A stretch of 9,223 nucleotides of DNA, from positions 1-9,223 of the forward strand of contig JAQVDF010000040.1 of NCBI GenBank assembly GCA_028698405.1. The letters run 5' to 3'. The notes under the pieces are model-generated. The model was not told the DNA's origin. It did not search any database and worked only from the letters and a program-made list of their open reading frames with translations. The stretch is from Phenylobacterium sp. (GTDB lineage Bacteria > Pseudomonadota > Alphaproteobacteria > Caulobacterales > Caulobacteraceae). Below are positions 1 through 5,663 of the stretch, one piece after another. Each line of letters opens with the position of its first letter. Position 1 is the first letter of the stretch. A program made the position numbers and the translations under genes.

Positions 1-52
1 CGAGGGCGGCCGCACGGTCGGCGCGGGCGTCGTCTCGAAGATCATCGAGTAG
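1..52 (+). CDS. tuf: Elongation factor Tu, C-terminal end (partial, cut by left edge)
   Basis: Frame 2 reads EGGRTVGAGVVSKIIE followed by TAG at 50-52. This is the conserved C-terminus of bacterial EF-Tu, the GTPase that delivers aminoacyl-tRNA to the ribosomal A site; the residues belong to the last beta strands of domain 3. Only 16 codons are in the window, so nothing can be said about the rest of the gene. Its position just before a terminator and the S10 operon fits the str (rpsL-rpsG-fusA-tuf) to S10 gene order common in bacteria. Confidence 0.93.
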   Translation, partial: EGGRTVGAGVVSKIIE

Positions 53-75
53 CGACAAGCTGCGGCTGAAAGGCC

Positions 76-109
76 AAGGGCCGCCGGGGACCTCCCCGGC
101 GGCCCTTTT
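76..109 (+). terminator. Intrinsic terminator of tuf / str operon
   Basis: A perfect 15-bp GC-rich inverted repeat (76-90 with 93-107) has a two-base loop (CC, in practice probably a four-base loop) and runs into TTTT at 106-109. It begins 23 nt after the tuf stop codon. This is the strongest hairpin in the window. It should separate tuf transcription from the downstream genes. The T run is short, but the stem is very stable. Confidence 0.88.
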
Positions 110-143
110 GCTTGCGGCCGTCTCACCTCCGGGATGGGCTGAG

Positions 144-180
144 AGGAGAGAGGCTGTCTCCTAGATGACGCCTGCGTCAT
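144..180. repeat. Two adjacent small inverted repeats upstream of the GIN-domain gene
   Basis: AGGAGA at 144-149 pairs with TCTCCT at 157-162 (7-nt loop). Immediately after it, ATGACGC (165-171) and GCGTCAT (174-180) form a perfect 7+7 inverted repeat with a 2-nt spacer. The second has the size and symmetry of a dimeric regulator's operator and lies 73 nt before the start codon at 253. I see no convincing -35/-10 pair in 110-252, so the link to a promoter is inference. A role as an RNA hairpin in the 5' leader is an alternative. Confidence 0.4.
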
Positions 181-240
181 GACCTCGAATTAAGCTGTGG
201 CGGAGCGGGGGCTCGGCTAGCTTCTCCTTCGAGAACAACC

Positions 241-246
241 GAGGAG
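241..246 (+). promoter_or_regulatory. Shine-Dalgarno site that fixes the start of the GIN-domain gene
   Basis: GAGGAG sits 6 nt before the ATG at 253. It supports that start over the nearby frame that opens at 246 in a different phase, and it places a signal peptide at the very N-terminus. Confidence 0.8.
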
Positions 247-252
247 TGAGCC

Positions 253-1086
253 ATGCGCCGCCTCATCGTCAGCTTCGCAGCCGTCGCCGCAATCGCCGCC
301 GCCACCGGCGCGCAGGCCGCCTCCGTCGAGATCCGGGACGCGGTGGCCCGGGTCGTGGTGGCGCCGGAATCCCGCGCCGACGTGGCCGTCGAGGTGCTGG
401 CCCGCAACGAGCGCCTGCCCCTCGAGATCCGTCGCAGCGGCGACCGGGTGGTGATCGACGGGGGCCTGTCGCGCCGGATCATCAGCTGCACCAGCCGCGG
501 CGGCCGCACCAGCGTGCACGTGCGCGGAGTAGGTGAGGTGCCGCTGGCCGACGTGCCGCAGATCCTCATCCGTACGCCCCGGCAGGTGGAGGTGAGCGCC
601 GACGGGGCGGTGTTCGGCGAGGTCGGCCGGGCGGCCAGCGTGGAGCTGTCCTCGGCCGGCTGCGGCGACTGGCTGCTGGCCAACGTCGCCGGGCGGCTGT
701 CGGTGCGCCAGGTGGGCTCGGGCGACACCCGCGCCGGCCGGGCAGGGGAGGCCGAGCTGCAGGTCGCCGGTTCCGGCGACATCGTCACCCGGGCGATCGA
801 CGGGCGGCTGGCGGTCAAGGTGGCCGGCAGCGGCGACGTGCTGGTCGAACGGGTCACCGGGCCCCTCAACGTGCAGGTCGCCGGCAGCGGCGACGTGCGG
901 GTGGTGAGCGGCCAGGTTCCGACCATGAAGGTCACGGTCGCCGGTTCGGGCGATGTCGACTTCGGCGGCGACGCTGGAACCCTCGACGCCAAGGTTATGG
1001 GCTCGGGCGACGTGCGGGCCCGCGCGGTGCGGGGTGCGGTCAACAAGACGGTCATGGGCTCCGGCGACGTGGTCGTCGGCCGCTAA
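253..1086 (+). CDS. Secreted head-GIN domain (DUF2807-type) beta-helix protein
   Basis: The 277-residue product starts with a classical signal peptide: MRR, then a hydrophobic stretch to about residue 19, then an AQA site at 20-22, with cleavage likely before A23. There is no lipobox cysteine, so a soluble periplasmic or exported protein is likely. Residues 25-130 carry alternating hydrophobic strands. From residue 136 a GSGD-like turn recurs at 136 (GCGD), 155, 173, 192, 211, 231, 250 and 269, about one per 19 residues, and the protein ends just after the last one. This is the pattern of the DUF2807 'putative auto-transporter adhesin, head GIN' family, whose fold is a right-handed beta-helix; its biochemical function is not established. 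Two cysteines (C79, C137) could form a disulfide. It stands alone between the tuf terminator and the rpsJ leader on the same strand, and its codon use looks like that of its neighbours. The family call is confident; the function is unknown. Confidence 0.85.
   Translation: MRRLIVSFAAVAAIAAATGAQAASVEIRDAVARVVVAPESRADVAVEVLARNERLPLEIRRSGDRVVIDGGLSRRIISCTSRGGRTSVHVRGVGEVPLADVPQILIRTPRQVEVSADGAVFGEVGRAASVELSSAGCGDWLLANVAGRLSVRQVGSGDTRAGRAGEAELQVAGSGDIVTRAIDGRLAVKVAGSGDVLVERVTGPLNVQVAGSGDVRVVSGQVPTMKVTVAGSGDVDFGGDAGTLDAKVMGSGDVRARAVRGAVNKTVMGSGDVVVGR
658..1068 (+). repeat. Eight tandem GSGD-turn repeats (about 57 nt / 19 aa period)
   Basis: Codons for G-(S/C)-G-D begin at 658, 715, 769, 826, 883, 943, 1000 and 1057, so spacings are 57, 54, 57, 57, 60, 57 and 57 nt. 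Most turns are preceded by V-A or V-M and followed by a hydrophobic residue, giving a V(A/M)GSGDV core. The DNA of the copies differs at wobble positions (GGCAGCGGCGAC against GGTTCGGGCGAT), so this is an old protein-level repeat and not a recent DNA expansion. A possible degenerate further turn (SADG, residues 115-118) lies one period upstream. Confidence 0.85.
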
Positions 1087-1110
1087 TGCTTCGAGGCGGC
1101 GCGCCGCGGC

Positions 1111-1139
1111 TTGACGGCCCCCGACTCTAGGGGTAATGA
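1111..1139 (+). promoter_or_regulatory. Candidate housekeeping promoter 1 for rpsJ
   Basis: TTGACG (1111-1116) is followed after 17 nt by TAATGA (1134-1139), a reasonable -35/-10 pair. A GACTC (GANTC, the CcrM methylation sequence of Caulobacter and many other alphaproteobacteria) lies in the spacer at 1123-1127. GANTC also occurs several times elsewhere in the window, so methylation control is only a possibility. A start near 1146 would give a leader of about 225 nt. Confidence 0.4.
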
Positions 1140-1185
1140 CGCGCCTCCTGTTGGACCGGCTGTGCGCCGAGCGGCGCAGACGCGG

Positions 1186-1216
1186 TTCGCAGAACGACCT
1201 GGAACTAGAGTATAAA
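1186..1216 (+). promoter_or_regulatory. Candidate housekeeping promoter 2 for rpsJ
   Basis: TATAAA at 1211-1216 is the most -10-like hexamer in the gap and sits in its most A+T-rich patch, flanked by ACTAG on both sides (1204-1208 and 1216-1220). The best -35 is TTCGCA (1186-1191), only 4/6 to TTGACA and with a long 19-nt spacer. A start near 1223 would give a leader of about 150 nt. Confidence 0.4.
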
Positions 1217-1224
1217 CTAGCGTT
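1201..1224 (+). promoter_or_regulatory. GGAAC-N15-CGTT, candidate EcfG-type (general stress) sigma promoter
   Basis: GGAAC (1201-1205) and CGTT (1221-1224) are both exact matches to the two boxes of the alphaproteobacterial EcfG/SigT promoter. The spacer is 15 nt, while I recall 16-17 as usual, so it is borderline. It overlaps the TATAAA of candidate promoter 2. The presence of both boxes is seen directly; use by an EcfG sigma factor is inference. Confidence 0.3.
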
Positions 1225-1238
1225 TCGGGGTGGGCCCT

Positions 1239-1288
1239 CGCATATCGCGCGGGCTCAAGTCGTTTGTGCGGACTTCGCGTATCGGGCG
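1239..1288 (+). repeat. Imperfect 13-nt direct repeat in the rpsJ leader
   Basis: CGCATATCGCGCG (1239-1251) and CGCGTATCGGGCG (1276-1288) match at 11 of 13 positions, with starts 37 nt apart. Each core is also complementary to the rpsJ start region: CATATCGC (1241-1248) pairs over 8 bp with 1366-1373, and CGTATCG (1278-1284) over 7 bp with 1367-1373, including one G-U pair. They could be binding sites for a regulator or alternative partners for the start codon; neither is shown. Confidence 0.35.
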
Positions 1289-1306
1289 CCCCCAAGGCGT
1301 TCGGGC

Positions 1307-1318
1307 CGGTCTTTGAAA
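1307..1318 (+). promoter_or_regulatory. boxA-like antitermination element in the rpsJ leader
   Basis: CGGTCTTTGAAA resembles the rRNA boxA sequence (E. coli TGCTCTTTAACA, 8 of 12; the alphaproteobacterial form as I remember it, TGCTCTTTGACA, 9 of 12). The core TCTTTGA is intact. It lies 52 nt before the rpsJ ATG. boxA RNA is bound by NusB with NusE, and NusE is S10, the product of the first gene of this operon. Motif resemblance is seen; function is inferred. Confidence 0.35.
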
Positions 1319-1370
1319 TGGTCAAGATCACGCGGGAGGGACGCCGTCTGTAGGGAAACGAAAGAGCGAT

Positions 1371-1679
1371 ATGGATCGTCAGAACATCCGCATCAGGCTC
1401 AAGGCCTTCGATCACCGCGTGCTGGACCATTCCACCCGCGAGATCGTCAACACGGCCAAGCGCACTGGCGCGACCGTCCGGGGGCCGATCCCCCTGCCGA
1501 CGCGGATCGAGAAATTCACCGTCAACCGTTCGCCGCACATCGACAAGAAGTCGCGCGAGCAGTTCGAAATCCGCACGCACAAGCGCGTGCTCGACATCGT
1601 CGATCCCACTCCGCAGACGGTCGATGCTCTCATGAAGCTCGACCTGTCCGCCGGCGTGGACGTCGAGATCAAGCTCTAA
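1371..1679 (+). CDS. rpsJ: 30S ribosomal protein S10 (NusE)
   Basis: The 102-residue product (E. coli S10 has 103) is full length and begins [19 protein letters not shown], the conserved S10 N-terminus. [20 protein letters not shown] (residues 37-56) begins the long extended loop that enters the 30S head, and the C-terminal [16 protein letters not shown] segment is typical. S10 sits in the 30S head and also acts as NusE, which with NusB binds boxA RNA during transcription antitermination and contacts NusG. It is the first gene of the operon, preceded by a modest purine-rich ribosome site (AAAGAG, 1361-1366, 4 nt before ATG). rplC follows after 12 nt. The start matches the family, so it is secure. 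Confidence 0.98.
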   Translation: MDRQNIRIRLKAFDHRVLDHSTREIVNTAKRTGATVRGPIPLPTRIEKFTVNRSPHIDKKSREQFEIRTHKRVLDIVDPTPQTVDALMKLDLSAGVDVEIKL

Positions 1680-1691
1680 GGGGACCCGTCG

Positions 1692-2456
1692 ATGCGAACC
1701 GGCGTGATCGCCAAGAAACTGGGCATGGCGCGCTTCTTCGACGAAGCCGGCGTCCACGTGCCCGTAACCGTGCTTTCGCTCGACGGCTGCCAGGTCGTCG
1801 GCCAGCGCACCGCGGACAAGGACGGCTACGTGGCCCTCCAACTCGGCGCGGGCGCGAAGAAGGCCAAGAACACCTCCAAGGCCCTGCGCGGCCATTTCGC
1901 CAAGGCTCAGGTCGAGCTCAAGCGCACCGTGGCCGAGTTCCGCGTGAGCGAGGACAACCTGATCGAGGTCGGCGCCGAGCTGACCGCCGATCACTTCGTC
2001 CCCGGCCAGAAGGTCGACGTCACCGGCATGACCGTCGGTAAGGGCTTCGCCGGCGCCATGAAGCGCTGGAACTTCGGCGGCCTGCGCGCCACCCACGGCG
2101 TGTCGGTGTCGCACCGCTCGCACGGCTCCACCGGCCAGCGCCAGGACCCCGGCAAGGTCTTCAAGAACAAGAAGATGGCGGGCCACCTCGGCCAGGAGAC
2201 CGTCACCACCCTCAACCTGACGATCTGGCGGGTCGATCCCGAGCGCAACCTGATCCTGGTGAAGGGTGCGGTCCCGGGCTCGGAAGGCTCGTACGTCAAG
2301 ATCCGCGACGCCGTGAAGGCCGCCCTGCCGGCCGAAGCGCCCAAGCCGGGCGCGTTCCGCAAGGCCGGCGGCGCTGCGCAACAAGAGGCCGCCCAGGCTG
2401 AGCCGGCGGCGACCGAAGCCGCCCCCGAGGCGCCGGCCGGAGGCGAAGAGCAGTAA
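1692..2456 (+). CDS. rplC: 50S ribosomal protein L3 with Ala/Glu-rich C-terminal tail
   Basis: This 254-residue L3 binds 23S rRNA early in 50S assembly and sends a loop toward the peptidyl transferase centre. That loop is intact ([16 protein letters not shown], then KKMAG). Q151 aligns with E. coli Q150, the glutamine methylated by PrmB, so the site is preserved. The conserved body ends near residue 213. E. coli L3 has 209 residues, so about 40 extra residues rich in Ala, Pro, Glu and Gln form a low-complexity, probably disordered tail; similar tails are known in alphaproteobacterial L3. The start follows AAGGGGA (1678-1684) by 7 nt. The stop TAA shares one base with the rplD ATG (TAATG), suggesting coupled translation. 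Confidence 0.98.
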   Translation: MRTGVIAKKLGMARFFDEAGVHVPVTVLSLDGCQVVGQRTADKDGYVALQLGAGAKKAKNTSKALRGHFAKAQVELKRTVAEFRVSEDNLIEVGAELTADHFVPGQKVDVTGMTVGKGFAGAMKRWNFGGLRATHGVSVSHRSHGSTGQRQDPGKVFKNKKMAGHLGQETVTTLNLTIWRVDPERNLILVKGAVPGSEGSYVKIRDAVKAALPAEAPKPGAFRKAGGAAQQEAAQAEPAATEAAPEAPAGGEEQ

Positions 2457-3094
2457 TGAAACTCGACGTCATCAAACTCGACGGCGGCAAGGGCGGCTCT
2501 ATCGAGCTGCCGGACGATATCTTCGGCATCGAAGAGATCCGCGCCGACATCCTGCAGCGCTGCGTCACCTGGCAACTCGCCAAGCGCCGCGCCGGCACCC
2601 ACAAGATCCAGGTCCGCAACGAGGTCTCTCGTACGGGCAAGAAGATGTACCGCCAGAAGGGCACCGGCGGCGCCCGTCACGGCTCGCGCCGGGCGGCCCA
2701 GTTCGTCGGCGGCGCCAAGGCCCACGGGCCGGTCGTGCGCAGCCACGCCTTCGACCTGCCGAAGAAGGTCCGCGCGCTGGCCCTGCGTCACGCGCTGTCC
2801 TCCAAGGCCAAGTCGGGCGCGCTGGTGGTGCTCGACCAGGCGACCCTGTCCGAGCCGAAGACCGCCGCCCTGCGCGAGCAGTTCGGCAAGCTCGGCTGGA
2901 CCAACGCCCTGGTGATCGGCGGCGCCCAGCTCGACGCCAACTTCCAGCTGGCCGCTCGCAACATCCCCAACGTCGACGTCCTGCCGACCGCCGGCCTGAA
3001 CGTCTATGACGTGCTGCGCCGCCAGACCCTGGTCCTGACCAAGGACGCGGTCGAAGCCATCCAGGCGCGGTTCGCTTCGAAGGAGGCCGCGTGA
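2456..3094 (+). CDS. rplD: 50S ribosomal protein L4
   Basis: The product has 212 residues (E. coli 201). The globular L4 fold surrounds an extended loop (about residues 55-100) containing [11 protein letters not shown] at 66-76, which reaches into the nascent-chain exit tunnel and is the region where macrolide-resistance changes occur in other bacteria. The C-terminal [20 protein letters not shown] is typical. In E. coli L4 also represses the S10 operon by binding its leader; I cannot identify an equivalent leader structure here, so that role should not be assumed. Translation starts on an ATG overlapping the rplC stop by one base, and the stop overlaps rplW in the same way. Confidence 0.97.
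   Translation: MKLDVIKLDGGKGGSIELPDDIFGIEEIRADILQRCVTWQLAKRRAGTHKIQVRNEVSRTGKKMYRQKGTGGARHGSRRAAQFVGGAKAHGPVVRSHAFDLPKKVRALALRHALSSKAKSGALVVLDQATLSEPKTAALREQFGKLGWTNALVIGGAQLDANFQLAARNIPNVDVLPTAGLNVYDVLRRQTLVLTKDAVEAIQARFASKEAA
3080..3086 (+). promoter_or_regulatory. Shine-Dalgarno site that decides the rplW start
   Basis: AAGGAGG is a near-perfect anti-SD match inside the end of rplD. It lies 7 nt before ATG 3094 but only 4 nt before the in-frame GTG at 3091, so it favours ATG 3094. Confidence 0.75.
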
Positions 3095-3393
3095 TGGCCG
3101 AGCCCACCGCCCGCCACTACGACACCATCCTCTCGCCGGTGATCACCGAAAAGGCGACCGTGCTCTCCGAGCAGAACAAGGTTGTCTTCCGGGTCGCCGA
3201 GGACGCGACCAAGGACGAGATCGCTGCTGCGGTCGAAGCGCTGTTCAAGGTCAACGTGACCAAGGTCAACACCCTCAACGTGAAGGGCAAGACCAAGCGC
3301 TTCCGCGGCCGCGTCGGCCGTCGCTCCGACGTCAAGAAAGCCGTCGTGACGCTGGCCGAGGGCCAGTCGATCGACATCACCACGGGGCTCTAG
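3094..3393 (+). CDS. rplW: 50S ribosomal protein L23
   Basis: The 99-residue product (E. coli 100) begins [20 protein letters not shown]. An in-frame GTG one codon upstream (3091) is possible, but the spacing from AAGGAGG favours ATG 3094, which overlaps the rplD stop as TGATG. L23 lies at the mouth of the exit tunnel and docks trigger factor and the signal recognition particle. E19 in PVITEKAT aligns with E. coli E18, the key trigger-factor contact. The [27 protein letters not shown] segment supplies the basic loop that lines the tunnel. rplB starts 4 nt after the stop. Confidence 0.97.
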   Translation: MAEPTARHYDTILSPVITEKATVLSEQNKVVFRVAEDATKDEIAAAVEALFKVNVTKVNTLNVKGKTKRFRGRVGRRSDVKKAVVTLAEGQSIDITTGL

Positions 3394-3397
3394 TTCG

Positions 3398-4234
3398 ATG
3401 GCCTTGAAGACCTTCAATCCGACCTCGCCCGGCCGTCGTCAGCTGGTCCTGATCGACAAGCGCGAGCTCCACAAGGGGCGTCCGGAAAAGTCCCTGGTGC
3501 AGGGCCTGACCAAGTCGGGCGGCCGGGGCGGCGGCGGCCGCGTGGCCGTGCGCTTCCGCGGCGGCGGCGCCAAGCGCCTGTACCGCATCATCGACTTCAA
3601 GCGCCGCAAGTTCGACGTCCCCGCGACCGTCGAGCGCCTGGAGTACGACCCGAACCGGTCGGCCTTCATCGCCCTGATCAAGTATCAGGACGGCGAGCTG
3701 TCCTACATCCTGGCTCCGCAGCGCCTGCGGGCCGGCGACACGGTGATCGCGGCCGAGAAGACCGACGTGAAGCCGGGCAACGCCATGCCGCTGCGCTCGA
3801 TGCCGATCGGCACCATCATCCACAACGTGGAGATGAAGCCGCTGAAGGGCGGCCAGATCGCCCGCGCCGCCGGCGGCTACGCCCAGCTGGTCGGCCGCGA
3901 CGCCGGCTACGCCCAGATCCGCCTGAACTCGGGCGAGCTGCGGATGGTGCCGGACGGCTGCATGGCCACGGTCGGCGCCGTGTCGAACCCGGACCACATG
4001 AACGAGGTCCTGGGCAAGGCCGGCCGCGCCCGCCACAAGGGCCGTCGCCCGCACGTCCGCGGCGTCTCCATGAACCCGATCGACCACCCGCACGGCGGCG
4101 GTGAAGGCCGCACCTCGGGCGGCCGTCACCCGGTCACCCCCTGGGGCAAACCCACCAAGGGCAGCAAGACCCGCACCAACAAGGCGACGCAGAAGTTCAT
4201 CCTGCGGTCGCGCCACGCCAGGAAGTCCCGCTAA
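3398..4234 (+). CDS. rplB: 50S ribosomal protein L2
   Basis: This 278-residue L2 (E. coli 273) binds 23S rRNA, helps join the subunits and supports peptidyl transferase activity. It shows the OB-like RNA-binding domain (about residues 60-130), the SH3-like domain (about 130-200) and the Gly/Arg/Lys-rich C-terminal extension. The signature [14 protein letters not shown] is intact at 225-238, with H230 aligning to E. coli H229, the histidine important for peptidyl transfer. Its ribosome site is weak (GGGG at 3384-3387, 10 nt upstream) and it begins 4 nt after the rplW stop, so re-initiation from rplW is likely. The stop overlaps the rpsS start (TAATG). Confidence 0.98.
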   Translation: MALKTFNPTSPGRRQLVLIDKRELHKGRPEKSLVQGLTKSGGRGGGGRVAVRFRGGGAKRLYRIIDFKRRKFDVPATVERLEYDPNRSAFIALIKYQDGELSYILAPQRLRAGDTVIAAEKTDVKPGNAMPLRSMPIGTIIHNVEMKPLKGGQIARAAGGYAQLVGRDAGYAQIRLNSGELRMVPDGCMATVGAVSNPDHMNEVLGKAGRARHKGRRPHVRGVSMNPIDHPHGGGEGRTSGGRHPVTPWGKPTKGSKTRTNKATQKFILRSRHARKSR

Positions 4235-4512
4235 TGACGCGCTCTGTCTGGAAAGGTCCGTTCGTCGACGGCTACCTGCTGAAGAAGGCCGAAGCCGCGC
4301 AGGCCTCGGGCCGCAAGGACGTGATCAAGACCTGGTCGCGCCGCTCGACCATCATGCCGCAGTTCGTGGGCCTGACGTTCGGCGTGCACAACGGCCAGAA
4401 GCACGTGCCGGTGCTGATCAGCGAAGACATGGTCGGCATGAAGCTCGGCGAGTTCGCCCCGACCCGGTACTTCCCCGGCCACGCGGCCGACAAGAAGGCC
4501 AAGAGGAAGTAG
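4234..4512 (+). CDS. rpsS: 30S ribosomal protein S19
   Basis: The 92-residue product has the same length as E. coli S19. It contains [18 protein letters not shown] at the N-terminus, [14 protein letters not shown] at 33-46 and [13 protein letters not shown] at 71-83. S19 pairs with S13 in the 30S head near the A site and contacts the inter-subunit bridge. One small departure is [11 protein letters not shown] at 68-78, where many homologues, including E. coli, have GHKLGEF. The ATG overlaps the rplB stop by one base. Confidence 0.97.
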   Translation: MTRSVWKGPFVDGYLLKKAEAAQASGRKDVIKTWSRRSTIMPQFVGLTFGVHNGQKHVPVLISEDMVGMKLGEFAPTRYFPGHAADKKAKRK

Positions 4513-4516
4513 CCCG

Positions 4517-4897
4517 ATGTCGAAGCCCAAGACCCAACGCCGGCTCGGCCAGGCCGAAGCGATGGCCAAGGTGCGGACCCTGCGCACCAGCCCGCGCAAG
4601 CTCAACCTGGTGGCGGCCTCGATCCGCGGCCTGAAGGTGCAGCGCGCCCTCAACGAGCTGGAGTTCAGCCCGAAGCGCATCGCCCGCGATGTGCGCAAGG
4701 CCCTCTACTCGGCCATCTCCAACGCCGAGAACAACCACAACCTCGACATCGACTCCCTGGTCGTGGCCGAGGCCTTCGTGGGCAAGAACCTGGTGATGAA
4801 GCGTTTCGCGGCGCGTGCCCGCGGCCGCGCGTCCCGCATCGAAAAGCCGTTCAGCGAGATCACCATCGTGGTCCGCGAGCTGGGTGAGGCCGCCTGA
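4517..4897 (+). CDS. rplV: 50S ribosomal protein L22
   Basis: The product has 126 residues, against 110 in E. coli. The extra length is mostly an N-terminal basic extension of about 16 residues before the conserved [21 protein letters not shown]22 contacts all six domains of 23S rRNA, and its long beta-hairpin lines the exit tunnel. That hairpin is visible as [18 protein letters not shown] (94-111), ending in the ITIVV strand, and is the macrolide-related region. M16 within the extension is an internal ATG, but GAGG at 4503-4506 supports the upstream start at 4517. rpsC overlaps the stop (TGATG). Confidence 0.97.
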   Translation: MSKPKTQRRLGQAEAMAKVRTLRTSPRKLNLVAASIRGLKVQRALNELEFSPKRIARDVRKALYSAISNAENNHNLDIDSLVVAEAFVGKNLVMKRFAARARGRASRIEKPFSEITIVVRELGEAA

Positions 4898-5652
4898 TGG
4901 GTCAGAAAGTCAATCCGATCGGTCTGCGCCTCGGCGTCAACCGCACCTGGGACAGCCGCTGGTTCGCCGACGGTCACGACTACGGTCGGCTGCTGCACGA
5001 GGACATCAAGGTCCGCTGCGAGCTGAAGAAGCGCCTGTATCAGGCTGGCGTGTCGCGGATCATCATCGAGCGTCCGCACAAGAAGTGCCGCATCACCATC
5101 TATGCCGCGCGCCCCGGCGTGATCATCGGCAAGAAGGGCGCCGACATCGAGAAGCTGCGTCGCGACCTGTCGGCCCTGACCGACGGCGAGGTGCACCTGA
5201 ACATCGTCGAGATCCGCAAGCCGGAAACCGACGCTCAGCTGGTGGCCGAGAACATCGCCCAGCAGCTCGAGCGCCGCGTCGCGTTCCGCCGGGCCATGAA
5301 GCGCGCCATGCAGAGCGCCATGCGCCTGGGCGCCAAGGGCGTTCGGATCAACGTCTCCGGCCGCCTCGGCGGCGCCGAGATCGCGCGGATGGAGTGGTAC
5401 CGCGAGGGCCGCGTGCCGCTGCACACGCTGCGCGCCGACGTCGACTACGGCTTCACCGAAGCCAAGACGACCTACGGCGTCATCGGCGTGAAGGTGTGGG
5501 TCTTCAAGGGCGAAGTGCTCGAGCATGACCCGATGGCCCAGGACAAGCGCCTGGCCGGCGAGTCCGGTCCGGCCGGCGAAGGCGGCGGCCGCGATCGCGA
5601 CCGCTCGGACCGTGGCCCGCGCCGCGACCGGCGCCAGAGCGCCGAGGCGTAA
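4897..5652 (+). CDS. rpsC: 30S ribosomal protein S3 with charged C-terminal tail
   Basis: The 251-residue product (E. coli 233) starts [14 protein letters not shown] type II KH domain spans about residues 38-108, with the GXXG loop GKKG at 78-81. The C-terminal S3 domain follows, including RRAMKRAMQ (131-139), which overlaps the basic residues implicated in mRNA unwinding at the entry pore. After about residue 215 the sequence becomes a disordered tail with a Gly-rich part and then [15 protein letters not shown] (232-246). S3 shapes the mRNA entry channel with S4 and S5. rplP starts 11 nt downstream after AAGGTAGAG. Confidence 0.98.
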   Translation: MGQKVNPIGLRLGVNRTWDSRWFADGHDYGRLLHEDIKVRCELKKRLYQAGVSRIIIERPHKKCRITIYAARPGVIIGKKGADIEKLRRDLSALTDGEVHLNIVEIRKPETDAQLVAENIAQQLERRVAFRRAMKRAMQSAMRLGAKGVRINVSGRLGGAEIARMEWYREGRVPLHTLRADVDYGFTEAKTTYGVIGVKVWVFKGEVLEHDPMAQDKRLAGESGPAGEGGGRDRDRSDRGPRRDRRQSAEA

Positions 5653-5663
5653 GGTAGAGCGAC

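Larger units (their letters stand above)
1087..1370 (+). other. Non-coding rpsJ promoter and leader region
   Basis: These 284 nt contain no credible gene or tRNA. After the GIN-domain stop there is a short GC palindrome (GCGGCGCGCCGC, 1096-1107) without a T run, so no convincing terminator follows that gene. A 7-bp hairpin with a two-base loop lies at 1163-1178 and a GGGCGCCC palindrome at 1284-1291. The region is locally richer in A+T around 1201-1225, where the best promoter-like elements sit. The other elements are listed separately. The leader of the S10 transcript must begin somewhere here. Confidence 0.7.

Noticed and set aside
177..1055. Minus-strand open frame of 292 codons opposite the GIN-domain gene
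   Set aside because: It is a Ser/Thr/Pro/Arg-rich translation with no domain and mirrors the GSGD repeats. The plus-strand gene has a signal peptide, a ribosome site and a family fold.
658..1068. Regular spacing in the GIN-domain gene as a CRISPR array or DNA satellite
   Set aside because: The period is in the protein, in frame, with wobble-position differences between copies, as expected of a repeated protein fold.
1096..1107. GC palindrome after the GIN-domain gene as a possible terminator
   Set aside because: It has no loop and no following T run, so it does not meet the form of an intrinsic terminator.
1087..1370. tRNA or small RNA gene in the rpsJ upstream region
   Set aside because: No cloverleaf arms or T-loop sequence were found, and the only hairpins are short (7 bp or less). 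A small RNA cannot be excluded but has no positive support.
1136..2041. Plus-strand open frame starting in the rpsJ leader and running out of frame through rpsJ into rplC
   Set aside because: Its product is Arg-rich and featureless, and it overlaps two certain genes in another frame.
1083..2384. Very long minus-strand open frame (433 codons) opposite rpsJ and rplC
   Set aside because: It lies opposite certain ribosomal protein genes and its translation has no recognisable domain. High-GC codon bias leaves few stops on the opposite strand, which explains it.
3377..4216. Minus-strand open frame opposite rplB, and similar ones opposite rplV/rpsC and rplE/rpsN
   Set aside because: All are Ala/Gly/His/Arg-rich shadows without ribosome sites, opposite unambiguous ribosomal protein genes.
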